This document shows positions 24,672-34,270 of a stretch of DNA of 40,628 nucleotides, piece after piece; the first letter of the stretch is position 1; the number at the start of each line of letters is the position of its first letter. The notes beneath the pieces were generated by a model. It was not told the origin of the DNA. It did not search any database and saw nothing but the letters and a program-made list of their open reading frames with translations. The DNA comes from an uncultured Bacilli bacterium. Its GTDB lineage: Bacteria > Bacillota_I > Bacilli_A > RF39 > UBA660. The position numbers and the translations under genes are program-made. Location: assembly GCA_947624085.1 (NCBI GenBank), contig CANQIK010000010.1, positions 1 to 40,628 on the forward strand, read 5' to 3'.

Positions 24672-25139
24672 ATGAGAGACAATATAAACTATAAATTAGA
24701 ACCTGCAGCTAAAGATGATTTAAAGTTATTAAAATCATATAAGTTAAAGACTATTTTAGATTATGCTAAAGATTTACCTAAAGAAGAAATTGATGAAATA
24801 ACTAATTATGTCGATACTACTGTTCCGACTCAAATTAACGATTATAAAATTATAATAATTAATAAGCAAAAAGTTGGATGCCTATTATTAGAAAAATATG
24901 AAGATGGAATTTTGATAAGTGAATTATATCTAAACGCAAATTATAGAAGAAAAGGAATTGGCACAAATATATTAACTAATATCTTAAATACTAGTCCCAA
25001 AGCCTATTTATGGGTCTACAAAGAAAATACTCCTGCTTTAAATTTATACCAAAAATTAGACTTTAAAATCAAACAAACTACTAAAACGAGATATTTCATG
25101 GAATATGATAATCCTTCTTACTTTACTTCAAAAGTATGA
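24672..25139 (+). CDS. GNAT-family N-acetyltransferase
   Basis: The protein has 155 residues, single domain. Motif A is LYLNANYRRKGIGTNILTNIL (Arg-Arg-Lys-Gly-Ile-Gly pyrophosphate loop, about residues 90-110), then AYLWVYKENTPALNLYQKLDF as motif B. The general form resembles small-molecule or RimI-like acetyltransferases; the substrate is unknown. It has its own promoter. The stop is TGA. It lies in an accessory stretch with remnants on both sides. Confidence 0.85.
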   Translation: MRDNINYKLEPAAKDDLKLLKSYKLKTILDYAKDLPKEEIDEITNYVDTTVPTQINDYKIIIINKQKVGCLLLEKYEDGILISELYLNANYRRKGIGTNILTNILNTSPKAYLWVYKENTPALNLYQKLDFKIKQTTKTRYFMEYDNPSYFTSKV

Positions 25140-25194
25140 TAAGAAAACTTTACTAGAATTATTTTTAACAAAGTAAATGTCCATGATATAACAA

Positions 25195-25290
25195 GAGTAT
25201 AACCTATCGTATTGCAAAACCACAACAACTAAAATCAATGATAAGGAAGCCAGAAAATTAGTTAAATCCATAGAGAAAGCTTTAAATTAG
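25195..25290 (+). pseudogene. Short coding remnant upstream of the Ppx-like gene
   Basis: About 32 open codons, without a start codon or ribosome site, end in NDKEARKLVKSIEKALN and TAG at 25288. The charge and helix pattern look like the C-terminus of a real protein. Together with the remnant at 24475-24618 it suggests gene loss in this stretch. The identity is unknown. Confidence 0.25.
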
Positions 25291-25324
25291 GTTATATAAA
25301 CATCTATAAATTATAGGAGGAAAG

Positions 25325-26221
25325 ATGAAAAAATTTGCTATTATTGAAATTGGAAGTAGCAATACTAAAACCCATATTTACGAAGATGAGAAAATGATAT
25401 ATGAGAACAATACAACTATCGAATTCAAAAAAAATTATAATATAAATCATAAAATTGCTGAAGCTGATATAAATAAATTATATACTTTAATAGACAAGGC
25501 TTTAGAATATACTGATGACATTCATATTTATGGTTGCAGTATATTTCGCAAACTTACTTTTGAAGAATTAAGTGATATTAATTTAAAAATCAAAAATAAA
25601 TATCATTTAGAAATAGAAGTAGTATCTCAAGAAGATGAAGCTAAATATACCGCTTTGGGTTGCTATAGTAATATACAATATAAAGGTAATATCTGCATAT
25701 TTATTGGTGGTGGTGGTTCTATTGAACTAATATTTGTAAATAACAAAAAGATTCTAGCTAATAAATATTATGATTTTGGGGTTGTTGATATCTCACAAAA
25801 ATTTAGCGGTTTAAAAGCTGATATTCCTGATTGTACCTTTGCCGAAGTATATGACTATGCTAGCGATTTAGTTAAAGACATAAATATTAATGCTGATGTA
25901 TTAATTTTGGCAGGCGGAGATCATTTATACTGGTATAATATTGCTGGATATAAACTATTAGAAAATAAATTATATCAAGCTGAAAATCAAAAATATATGT
26001 TAACAAAAGAAATGAGTGACGATTATGATCATGATGCCCTTACGACCTCTTTAGATAAAATACGTCAAAAAAGCGACAATCCTTTATGGTTTGATGGAGC
26101 AAGAGCCATGAAAATAATCACTAATTTAATATCTAATAAAATTAATGCCAAATATATAATACCTACCAAAATAAATATGGAGGATGGTTTAAAAGAAAAG
26201 CTCTTAAAACAAGATAATTAA
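25325..26221 (+). CDS. Ppx/GppA phosphatase-like protein
   Basis: The protein has 298 residues with the ASKHA (actin/hexokinase) fold of exopolyphosphatase and pppGpp phosphatase: phosphate-1 loop AIIEIGSSNTKTHIY at the start, VSQEDEAKYTALGCY (where the family has SGxEEA), phosphate-2 loop CIFIGGGGSIELIFV (about 130-145), and ILAGGD. The family degrades polyphosphate or converts pppGpp. It is a diverged member: the usual EIGGGSxE is FIGGGGSIE. A strong AGGAGG site is upstream. Its stop overlaps the stop of the convergent ABC gene by four bases, with no clear terminator between. Confidence 0.8.
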   Translation: MKKFAIIEIGSSNTKTHIYEDEKMIYENNTTIEFKKNYNINHKIAEADINKLYTLIDKALEYTDDIHIYGCSIFRKLTFEELSDINLKIKNKYHLEIEVVSQEDEAKYTALGCYSNIQYKGNICIFIGGGGSIELIFVNNKKILANKYYDFGVVDISQKFSGLKADIPDCTFAEVYDYASDLVKDININADVLILAGGDHLYWYNIAGYKLLENKLYQAENQKYMLTKEMSDDYDHDALTTSLDKIRQKSDNPLWFDGARAMKIITNLISNKINAKYIIPTKINMEDGLKEKLLKQDN

Positions 26222-27930
26222 TTTTTGTTGTGCAATTTTATATAAACTTCATTATTTTTAATTAATTCTTTATGAGTGCCAATACCATCAACTTTACCAT
26301 TACACAAAACAACTATTTTATCAGAGGCTTTCATCATTTCCAGATTATGCGTAATAACAATGATGGTATGATCCGTTTTTAAATCTTCAAGCAAGCTAAT
26401 TATTTTATTTAATGAATTGGGATCTAAAGAAGATGTTACTTCATCTAATAGTATTATTTCCGATGTTGTTAATAATGCTCGAGCCAATGACAAAAGTTGT
26501 TTTTGCCCACCACTTATATTCTTGGCATCTTGCTTTAATATCGTATTATACCCCGCGGGTAAAGACATTATAAAATCATGGATTCCTACCCTTTTACAAG
26601 CATCTATTTGATGTTCTTTATTAGCATCCACCAAAGCTAAGTTAGCTCTAATACTCATATCAAAAATAAAAGTTTTTTGATTTACGATACTAATATTTGA
26701 ATTATAAACATCTTTTGAATAATCATAAATATTTAAATTATCAATTAAAATTTGTCCTTTATCAATTTTATAGAGTTTTAAAAGCAAATTAAAAATAGTT
26801 GTCTTACCTACGCCTGTTTTACCTACTATTGTAGTTACTTCATGGGGATTAGCTGTAAAAGAAATATTTTTTAAAACCGGAAGGTTAGAATAATTAAAGT
26901 AAACATTTCTAAATTCTACAAGGCCAATAATATTATCATTTTGATTTGAACCATCTAATTTAAGCATATTATTGCCATAATCAATTAATTCTTTTACCCT
27001 ATCTAAAGATACTGATTCATCCCTAATTGAAGCATCAAAACCCATTATAATATCTATTGATTCTTTAGTTTTAGTATAATAAGATATAAGCAATAAAAAT
27101 ACTGCTATGGACATATTACCCTTGATAAGGGCAAACATTAGCATTAAATAAAGACCAATATTACCAAAATGAATAAGTAAACTTACAATTGTTTTTCTTG
27201 TAAAGTAATATTTTCTTTTCAAAAAATAATTTTCTTGCCATCTTTTACGATATCCATCTAATTTATTATTAAGTTTATTGTTAAAATTAAAGCTTTTTAT
27301 ATCTTTTAAGCCATTTAAAATTTGAGATAACATTCCTGATAGTTTATCAGCATATAAAGCCTGTTTTTTTAAATAATAATTACTTTTTTCATTACACTTT
27401 GTAGCTAAAATATAATAAATAATATCTATAATAATTACATATAAAGCAAGTAAAAAATTTTGTCTAGCAAATATAAAATAGATAACTAATAATTTTACAA
27501 CCTCTATAACTAGTTCAAATAAGAAAGATGGAATTTCACCAATATTGATTATATCCATATTAGACGAGTTAATTATTTTCCCAATAGGTATTTTGCGAAA
27601 ATATTCCTCATCATAATTATACAAACTATCTACAAGTTGAGAGTGAACATCTACATAAGTGCCTTTTAAAAAATTAGCATAGCACCAATTAGTACAATAT
27701 GATCCCAAGTTATTAGCTAAAAATATAAAGCCTAAAATTAATATGCATATAAAAGACTGATGATATAAATTGTTTGTCAAGTTTTCTACAATTAAAGATG
27801 CTAAAAAAGGAATGAATAAACTAAGTAAAGCATTCAATAAATCAACGATTATAAAGGTAATTAAATACTTATTTTTAAATTTCACTAAAGAAAAATAATT
27901 TCTTGTTACATCAATAATTCTTTTAAACAT
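26218..27930 (-). CDS. ABC exporter, fused permease and ATPase (probably homodimeric)
   Basis: The protein has 570 residues. Six TM segments fill ~18-300 (exporter type I fold), and the ATPase is ~330-565. Walker A is GKTGVGKTT, signature ISGGQKQ, Walker B IILLDE with the catalytic Glu, and the switch His in VITHN, so both ATP half-sites are intact. The paralogues at 28951 and 30686 are close in the permease part. It lies 71 bases after the AraC-type regulator on the same strand and is probably co-transcribed with it. The substrate is unknown (drug, lipid or peptide). Confidence 0.9.
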   Translation of the reverse strand: MFKRIIDVTRNYFSLVKFKNKYLITFIIVDLLNALLSLFIPFLASLIVENLTNNLYHQSFICILILGFIFLANNLGSYCTNWCYANFLKGTYVDVHSQLVDSLYNYDEEYFRKIPIGKIINSSNMDIINIGEIPSFLFELVIEVVKLLVIYFIFARQNFLLALYVIIIDIIYYILATKCNEKSNYYLKKQALYADKLSGMLSQILNGLKDIKSFNFNNKLNNKLDGYRKRWQENYFLKRKYYFTRKTIVSLLIHFGNIGLYLMLMFALIKGNMSIAVFLLLISYYTKTKESIDIIMGFDASIRDESVSLDRVKELIDYGNNMLKLDGSNQNDNIIGLVEFRNVYFNYSNLPVLKNISFTANPHEVTTIVGKTGVGKTTIFNLLLKLYKIDKGQILIDNLNIYDYSKDVYNSNISIVNQKTFIFDMSIRANLALVDANKEHQIDACKRVGIHDFIMSLPAGYNTILKQDAKNISGGQKQLLSLARALLTTSEIILLDEVTSSLDPNSLNKIISLLEDLKTDHTIIVITHNLEMMKASDKIVVLCNGKVDGIGTHKELIKNNEVYIKLHNKN

Positions 27931-28001
27931 ACTTCCACCATATAAATTGTAAAATAATTTATCGTATGTTTCTTTACATTTTAAATATCAAAATTGTTAA
28001 G

Positions 28002-28793
28002 TTATTCAGCAAATAAATATATATAGCAATACTCCCCTTGATATTTTTCAATTTTAATTTTTTTATTAACCTTGTAATTAGTAGCTGGTACCCATTGCCT
28101 ACTGATTTTACATTCTAAATTAACTATATCTTGTTGTCTCCTAGAGGGTAATTTAAAGATAATATAATTCCCTTTTTGTAACGCAAATGTTTCTAAGTCA
28201 GGATAATATTTAGTCGATCCTAAATAATAATGGAACATATTGTTTTCTTTAACATGGATACCATACATTCCTACTTTATTAAATTCTAAGTAAATATCAC
28301 TTTGCTTTAGTATTTCATAGAGTTTTTTAATTTCATATAGTAGTTCATCTTCATCATCAGAAAAAATATGGTAACAATATAACACGCAAGAATCCATTTT
28401 CATAATTTGATAATCTAAGTTGTAATTATCTTCATTTGGTTCAAAATATGCCATTGGAAATAGTTGATATTTTCCTTTTCTCTTCCGACATTCAGTTGGC
28501 GCTATAGAAAACATTTTTTTAAAGGCTCGATTAAAAGATGTTTGCGAATTATATTGATATTTAAAAGCTATATCGATAATCTTTAAATCAGTATTACGAA
28601 TATCTTCAAAGGCTTTGCTTAATCTTCTTTTTTTGATATATTCATTAATCGTAATACCCATTAAAAAATTAAATATTCTTTGCAAAATAAATATATTAGT
28701 ATTAGTTATTTGGCTAATCTTTTTAAAGTCAATATTATTATCAAGATTATCCTCTATATAGGCAATCATTTCATTTAAGCTCGCAAAATTCAT
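28002..28793 (-). CDS. AraC-family regulator with GyrI-like ligand domain
   Basis: The protein has 263 residues. The two-helix-turn-helix AraC domain comes first (about 1-105: NIDFKKISQITNTNIFILQR and IIDIAFKYQYNSQTSFNRAF), then a GyrI/effector-binding domain (~110-263), the same order as in Rob-like regulators with C-terminal ligand domain. I chose the ATG at 28793, because family members begin at exactly this point (LNEMIAYIEDNL). The frame is open to a TTG at 28877 without a ribosome site. It is divergent from the ABC pair at 28951 and upstream of the ABC gene at 26218, so it probably controls both in response to an exported small molecule (inference). Confidence 0.82.
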   Translation of the reverse strand: MNFASLNEMIAYIEDNLDNNIDFKKISQITNTNIFILQRIFNFLMGITINEYIKKRRLSKAFEDIRNTDLKIIDIAFKYQYNSQTSFNRAFKKMFSIAPTECRKRKGKYQLFPMAYFEPNEDNYNLDYQIMKMDSCVLYCYHIFSDDEDELLYEIKKLYEILKQSDIYLEFNKVGMYGIHVKENNMFHYYLGSTKYYPDLETFALQKGNYIIFKLPSRRQQDIVNLECKISRQWVPATNYKVNKKIKIEKYQGEYCYIYLFAE

Positions 28794-28915
28794 AAGGTTT
28801 TCTTGTCTTTTATTATAACACGTCATCTTAATAAAGTAATCACTTCTTAAACGTAAATTTTTGTTCTTTGCAAACAAGTTTAATAAAAGCCCATGTAAAA
28901 AACAATGAAATTTGT

Positions 28916-28921
28916 TATAAT
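28916..28921 (+). promoter_or_regulatory. -10 element for the ABC pair
   Basis: Consensus TATAAT lies 30 bases before the GTG start of the next gene. No good -35 is seen at the right spacing, which fits an activator-dependent promoter controlled by the adjacent AraC-type protein. Confidence 0.5.
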
Positions 28922-28950
28922 TAACATAAATAATAGAAGGAGTAAAAGTC

Positions 28951-30693
28951 GTGATAAAAGAGTATTATAACTTTATAAAAGATTATTTACGATTAGCAGA
29001 ATTAAAAATAAAATATGTCGTAATAATGATTTTATCAGCCTTTTTTTATAAAGGTTTTTCCCTTTTATTACCACTTATTGCCTCCTTAATTATAAAATAT
29101 TTAACTTTAAATAACACTGTAATGACTTATAGTTTTTTAGGAATATTTTTCCTTACCTATATTTTATATATTACTGCTTTATATATTAACTGGTGTATAT
29201 ATGGTTTTAATGTAAGCTATGTATATGATAAACTAACCAATAAAATATTAAATAAATTAATTAGTGTAGACAACAACTTTACAAGACTAATAAGTAAAGG
29301 GCGATTAATGAATTCTATTAATTCCGATATTATTGAAATAGGCGATATGAATGATAATATTTCCGAGTTATTAATGGGGCTTGTGCAAATAATTGCTGTC
29401 CTTATAATTGTTGCTATTTATAATATATATCTATGTATAATATTGATTATTTTTGCTTTTTTGTATATTATTGTTCGAAATAATTCTGATAGAAAAATAA
29501 ACTTTTATCATAATAAAGTTGTAGTCCAAGATGATAAATACAGCACCTTACTTACGCAAATAGTATCAGGATTACAAGAAATAAAAACATTTAATATGTT
29601 GCCAAAACTTTTTAACAAGTTAAAAGCCATTCAAAATAAATTTACGAAAAATTATAAAACTAAAAGACATTATTTTACCATCCGAGATAATGATGTAAAA
29701 TTTATTATTTATATCTTTAGATTTTTTCTTTATACAATTTTAATTTTATTAATGTATAATGGCAAAATAGAAGTTAGTGTATTAGTATTAATTGTTTCTT
29801 ATCATGAGTATTTAGTTAATTATATCAATGACCTTATCACCGCAACCTCGACTATTAGAGAAGTAAATACTGCTGTAAACAGAGTTAATGATATATTAAA
29901 TTATAATTCACAAAGTATCAATTTTGGTACTATTAATAATAATGATATATATGGAAATATTGAGTTTAAAAACGTTAGTCTTAAAATTAAAAATAAAATT
30001 GTATTAAGTAATATTAACCTTAAAGTACATCATAATGAAGTTTTAGCTATTGTTGGAGAAACAGGCAGTGGTAAAACGATGATGTTTAATTTGCTTTTAA
30101 GATTATTCGAACCAACTAAAGGCAAAATAACTTTAGATAATATTGATATATTTGCTTTTTCTCAAAAAGCTTATTCAAATAATGTCTCTATAGTTAATCA
30201 AAAACCTTTTATATTTAATATGAGTATAAGAAAAAACTTAGATTTTGTGGATGATAATATTGAACATCAAATAGAGGCTTGTAAAAAAGTTGGTATTCAT
30301 GATTTTATTGAAACACTGCCAAATGGTTATAATACGATTTTAAGAGAAAATGGTAGTAATATTTCTGGAGGCCAAAAGCAAATGATTTCCATCGCGAGAA
30401 CAATTCTTTCGGATGCAGAAATAGTTTTATTAGATGATATAACTGTTTCCTTAGATCCCGACACAGCAAAATTAGTTCCTAAATTAATTGCTAACTTAAA
30501 GAAAGAACACACTATCATAATGATTACGAAAAAACCTGATTTAATGCGTACTGCTGATCGAATTGTTGTACTTGATAAAGGGAAAATTGTTGATATTGGT
30601 TCACACAAAGAATTAATTGAAAGAAATGAAATATATCAAATGTTACAGTCAAGAAAATCGCCTAGTAAAATGGAGTTGTTTAATAATGATTAA
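28951..30693 (+). CDS. ABC exporter half with degenerate ATP site
   Basis: The protein has 580 residues: six TM segments (~20-300) and an ATPase domain (~335-565). Walker A GETGSGKT and signature ISGGQKQ are intact. The Walker B is IVLLDD, with Asp in place of the catalytic Glu, and the switch His is replaced (MITKKP). This is the pattern of the non-hydrolysing site of heterodimeric exporters. The start is GTG with AAGGAG upstream. It overlaps the next ABC gene by 8 bases, supporting a fixed 1:1 pair. Confidence 0.9.
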   Translation: MIKEYYNFIKDYLRLAELKIKYVVIMILSAFFYKGFSLLLPLIASLIIKYLTLNNTVMTYSFLGIFFLTYILYITALYINWCIYGFNVSYVYDKLTNKILNKLISVDNNFTRLISKGRLMNSINSDIIEIGDMNDNISELLMGLVQIIAVLIIVAIYNIYLCIILIIFAFLYIIVRNNSDRKINFYHNKVVVQDDKYSTLLTQIVSGLQEIKTFNMLPKLFNKLKAIQNKFTKNYKTKRHYFTIRDNDVKFIIYIFRFFLYTILILLMYNGKIEVSVLVLIVSYHEYLVNYINDLITATSTIREVNTAVNRVNDILNYNSQSINFGTINNNDIYGNIEFKNVSLKIKNKIVLSNINLKVHHNEVLAIVGETGSGKTMMFNLLLRLFEPTKGKITLDNIDIFAFSQKAYSNNVSIVNQKPFIFNMSIRKNLDFVDDNIEHQIEACKKVGIHDFIETLPNGYNTILRENGSNISGGQKQMISIARTILSDAEIVLLDDITVSLDPDTAKLVPKLIANLKKEHTIIMITKKPDLMRTADRIVVLDKGKIVDIGSHKELIERNEIYQMLQSRKSPSKMELFNND

Positions 30694-32392
30694 AAGATAT
30701 TATTTAATAGTTAAGAAATTTTTTGGTTTAGGAGCTAATAATAAAAAGCTATTATTTCATTTATTCTTTTCAGCTTTTTTAAAAAGTATTTCTTTTTTAG
30801 CTATTCCCTATGCAACCTCAAGGATTGTTGATTATGCCACTAAAGGAGATTTTTTGACAACTTTTCTTTGGGCAATAATGTTTTTAGTTTCTAGTTTGCT
30901 CTATGTACTATTTAGTCATTATAATTTTGTATCTTATGCGAATAACTCCGTATTTACCCATAATAAGTTACAAGAATTAATTTTAAATAAAGTAACAGCC
31001 TATGATGAAAATTTTTCCAAAAATATTTCGACTGCTAATATCGTTAATACTGCTTTTAATGATGTTGGCAAAGCAATGCAAGTTCCTAATCAAGCATTTG
31101 AAGCCATAACAGAGATTATAAGTGTTATTATTGCCTTAATAATACTTACAACAGTTAGCGTTTATATTGGTATAATTGCTCTAGGGTTAAATATACTTTC
31201 CTTATTTGCGGTTAGTCGAAATATGAAAAAAAGAGATTATTATTTAGCACTGCAAACTAAGAATCAAGATGATATATCTGGCTTAATGGGCCAAGTTTTA
31301 GATGGCAATAAGGAAATCAAGTCATTTAATATGCAAGATGACTTAAATACTTATCTTGAAAAATATAAAAAATTATGGAAAGAAAATTATTTCTTAAAAA
31401 GAAAGTATTATAACAATGTTTGGGTTTTAATTCCTTCGATATTAGGTTTTGGCAAAATAATAATCTATCTTATTTTAATTTATTTAATATTAAATGGAAA
31501 ATACGAGGTTGCAACACTAGTACTAGTTATTGGCTATTACGAAAATATTCAAACCGAACTAGAAAAATTATATAATAGTTTAGATGAAATATCATGTAAT
31601 TCTACAAGAGTTGATAGAATTTATAAAATATTAAATTATAAGACTAAGAATATGCTTGAGTTTGGTTCTATAAATAACGATGACATAAAGGGTAAAATAG
31701 AATTTAAAAATGTATCTTTTACCTACGACAGACAGCAAATAATGAAAGATGTTAGTTTTAAAATCGCTCCACAATCATTTACAGCAATTGTTGGAAAAAG
31801 TGGCAGTGGCAAATCGACCATATTTAGATTACTACTACGCTTATACAAGGCTAATAAAGGCCAAATTCTATTAGATGATGAAGATATATATGATTATACC
31901 CAAGAGGTCTATTCTAGTAATGTTTCAATAGTTACTCAAAAGCCATTTATTTTTGACATGAGTATAAGAGAAAACTTAAATTTAGTAGATTCTAATCATG
32001 ATCATCAAATAACTGCTTGCAAAAGAGCAGGAATTCATAATTATATCATGAGTTTAAAAGATGGCTATAATACAAAATTAGTTAGTGATGCTGAAAATTT
32101 ATCCAGTGGGCAAAAGCAATTACTAGCCCTTGCTAGAACTTTACTTTCAAAATCCGAAGTATTATTATTTGATGAAGTTACCTCTTCTTTAGATATCAAT
32201 ACTTCTAAACAAATTATTGATATATTAAAAGATTTAAAGAAAGATCACACTATTTTAATGATTACTCATAAACCTGCGCTTATGAAAATGGCTGATGAAA
32301 TCATTGTTATTGATAATGGCCGATTGGTCGGTAAAGGAACTCATAAAAAATTAATAGCCAATAATAAATATTATCAAAAATTACAAAAGTAA
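30686..32392 (+). CDS. ABC exporter half, partner of the preceding gene
   Basis: The protein has 568 residues with six TM segments and an ATPase domain. Walker A is GKSGSGKST, Walker B VLLFDE with the catalytic Glu, and switch His is in MITHKP. The signature is LSSGQKQ instead of LSGGQ. In a heterodimer this altered signature faces the degenerate Walker site of the preceding protein, leaving one good composite site. I chose the ATG at 30686, with GGAG upstream, overlapping the previous stop; the frame is open further upstream but inside the earlier gene. Confidence 0.9.
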   Translation: MIKRYYLIVKKFFGLGANNKKLLFHLFFSAFLKSISFLAIPYATSRIVDYATKGDFLTTFLWAIMFLVSSLLYVLFSHYNFVSYANNSVFTHNKLQELILNKVTAYDENFSKNISTANIVNTAFNDVGKAMQVPNQAFEAITEIISVIIALIILTTVSVYIGIIALGLNILSLFAVSRNMKKRDYYLALQTKNQDDISGLMGQVLDGNKEIKSFNMQDDLNTYLEKYKKLWKENYFLKRKYYNNVWVLIPSILGFGKIIIYLILIYLILNGKYEVATLVLVIGYYENIQTELEKLYNSLDEISCNSTRVDRIYKILNYKTKNMLEFGSINNDDIKGKIEFKNVSFTYDRQQIMKDVSFKIAPQSFTAIVGKSGSGKSTIFRLLLRLYKANKGQILLDDEDIYDYTQEVYSSNVSIVTQKPFIFDMSIRENLNLVDSNHDHQITACKRAGIHNYIMSLKDGYNTKLVSDAENLSSGQKQLLALARTLLSKSEVLLFDEVTSSLDINTSKQIIDILKDLKKDHTILMITHKPALMKMADEIIVIDNGRLVGKGTHKKLIANNKYYQKLQK

Positions 32393-32393
32393 G

Positions 32394-32423
32394 CTAAAAA
32401 AAATACTCCTTTTTTCAGGAGTA

Positions 32424-32425
<2 letters not shown>
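32394..32425 (-). terminator. Terminator of purA
   Basis: The 9-bp stem AATACTCCT/AGGAGTATT (32402-32410 with 32417-32425) is followed on the minus strand by a run of U (32401-32394). It overlaps the purA stop and sits just after the convergent ABC gene. Confidence 0.85.
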
Positions 32426-33704
<1,279 letters not shown>

Positions 33705-33730
33705 TTATATAATAACACAAAAAAAGACCT

Positions 33731-34156
33731 TTAATATAATAAACCTTCATTAATTGCAAAAGGAATAAAATGATCTCTTATTGCCGATGATAGTTTATAA
33801 TTAGTATCGCCTAGTTTATACCAATGATAATGCAATATTTCAACATCACGAGAAAAATAGGTATTTATTTTTTTATGGCACAAAAACATTGTCATCATAA
33901 TTTCTACTTCCGGATCTGATGAGGCACTTTCTTTAAAACACATTAAAGGTTTTAAATCTTCTTCTTTAATACTAAAGTTATTGTGAATTTCTTCACTTAC
34001 TTCCCGTATTGCAGCCTCTACTTCTGTTTCGCCTTCTTCAACGCCACCCCCGACTAAAGTCCAAACATTATTTTTGCTACTCCTAACAGATTGCACAATC
34101 AATAATTTGCCATCTTCAATAAAAGCAACGCCTACTACTTTCTTTGTTTTATTCAT
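33731..34156 (-). CDS. Nudix hydrolase
   Basis: The protein has 141 residues. The Nudix box is complete: GGGVEEGETEVEAAIREVSE followed by EI, which supplies the metal-binding glutamates. A single-domain protein of this size usually cleaves damaged or excess nucleoside diphosphate derivatives; the substrate is open. I chose the ATG at 34156, with GGGTG six bases upstream; the frame is open to a TTG at 34198 without a ribosome site. It is divergent from the helicase gene. Confidence 0.88.
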   Translation of the reverse strand: MNKTKKVVGVAFIEDGKLLIVQSVRSSKNNVWTLVGGGVEEGETEVEAAIREVSEEIHNNFSIKEEDLKPLMCFKESASSDPEVEIMMTMFLCHKKINTYFSRDVEILHYHWYKLGDTNYKLSSAIRDHFIPFAINEGLLY

Positions 34157-34207
34157 TACAAACACCCTATATTTATTATAATCCCTAATCAATTGCAAGA
34201 AAATAAA

Positions 34208-34236
34208 TTGTCAGCTCCTTTACAATTTGCTATACT
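34208..34236 (+). promoter_or_regulatory. Promoter of the UvrD-like helicase gene
   Basis: TTGTCA (34208-34213), a 17-base spacer and TATACT (34231-34236). The predicted start point near 34243 lies inside the open frame and so rules out the upstream TTG at 34193 as the translation start. Confidence 0.7.
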
Positions 34237-34270
34237 AAAAAAGAATGATATGAATTTAGAAAGTAGGCTT

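Noticed and set aside
28794-28877. N-terminal extension of the AraC-type regulator to TTG at 28877
   Set aside because: It has no ribosome site, and the extension precedes the position where related proteins start.
34193-34270. N-terminal extension of the helicase to TTG at 34193
   Set aside because: A promoter with consensus spacing lies inside this stretch, so it should not be translated.
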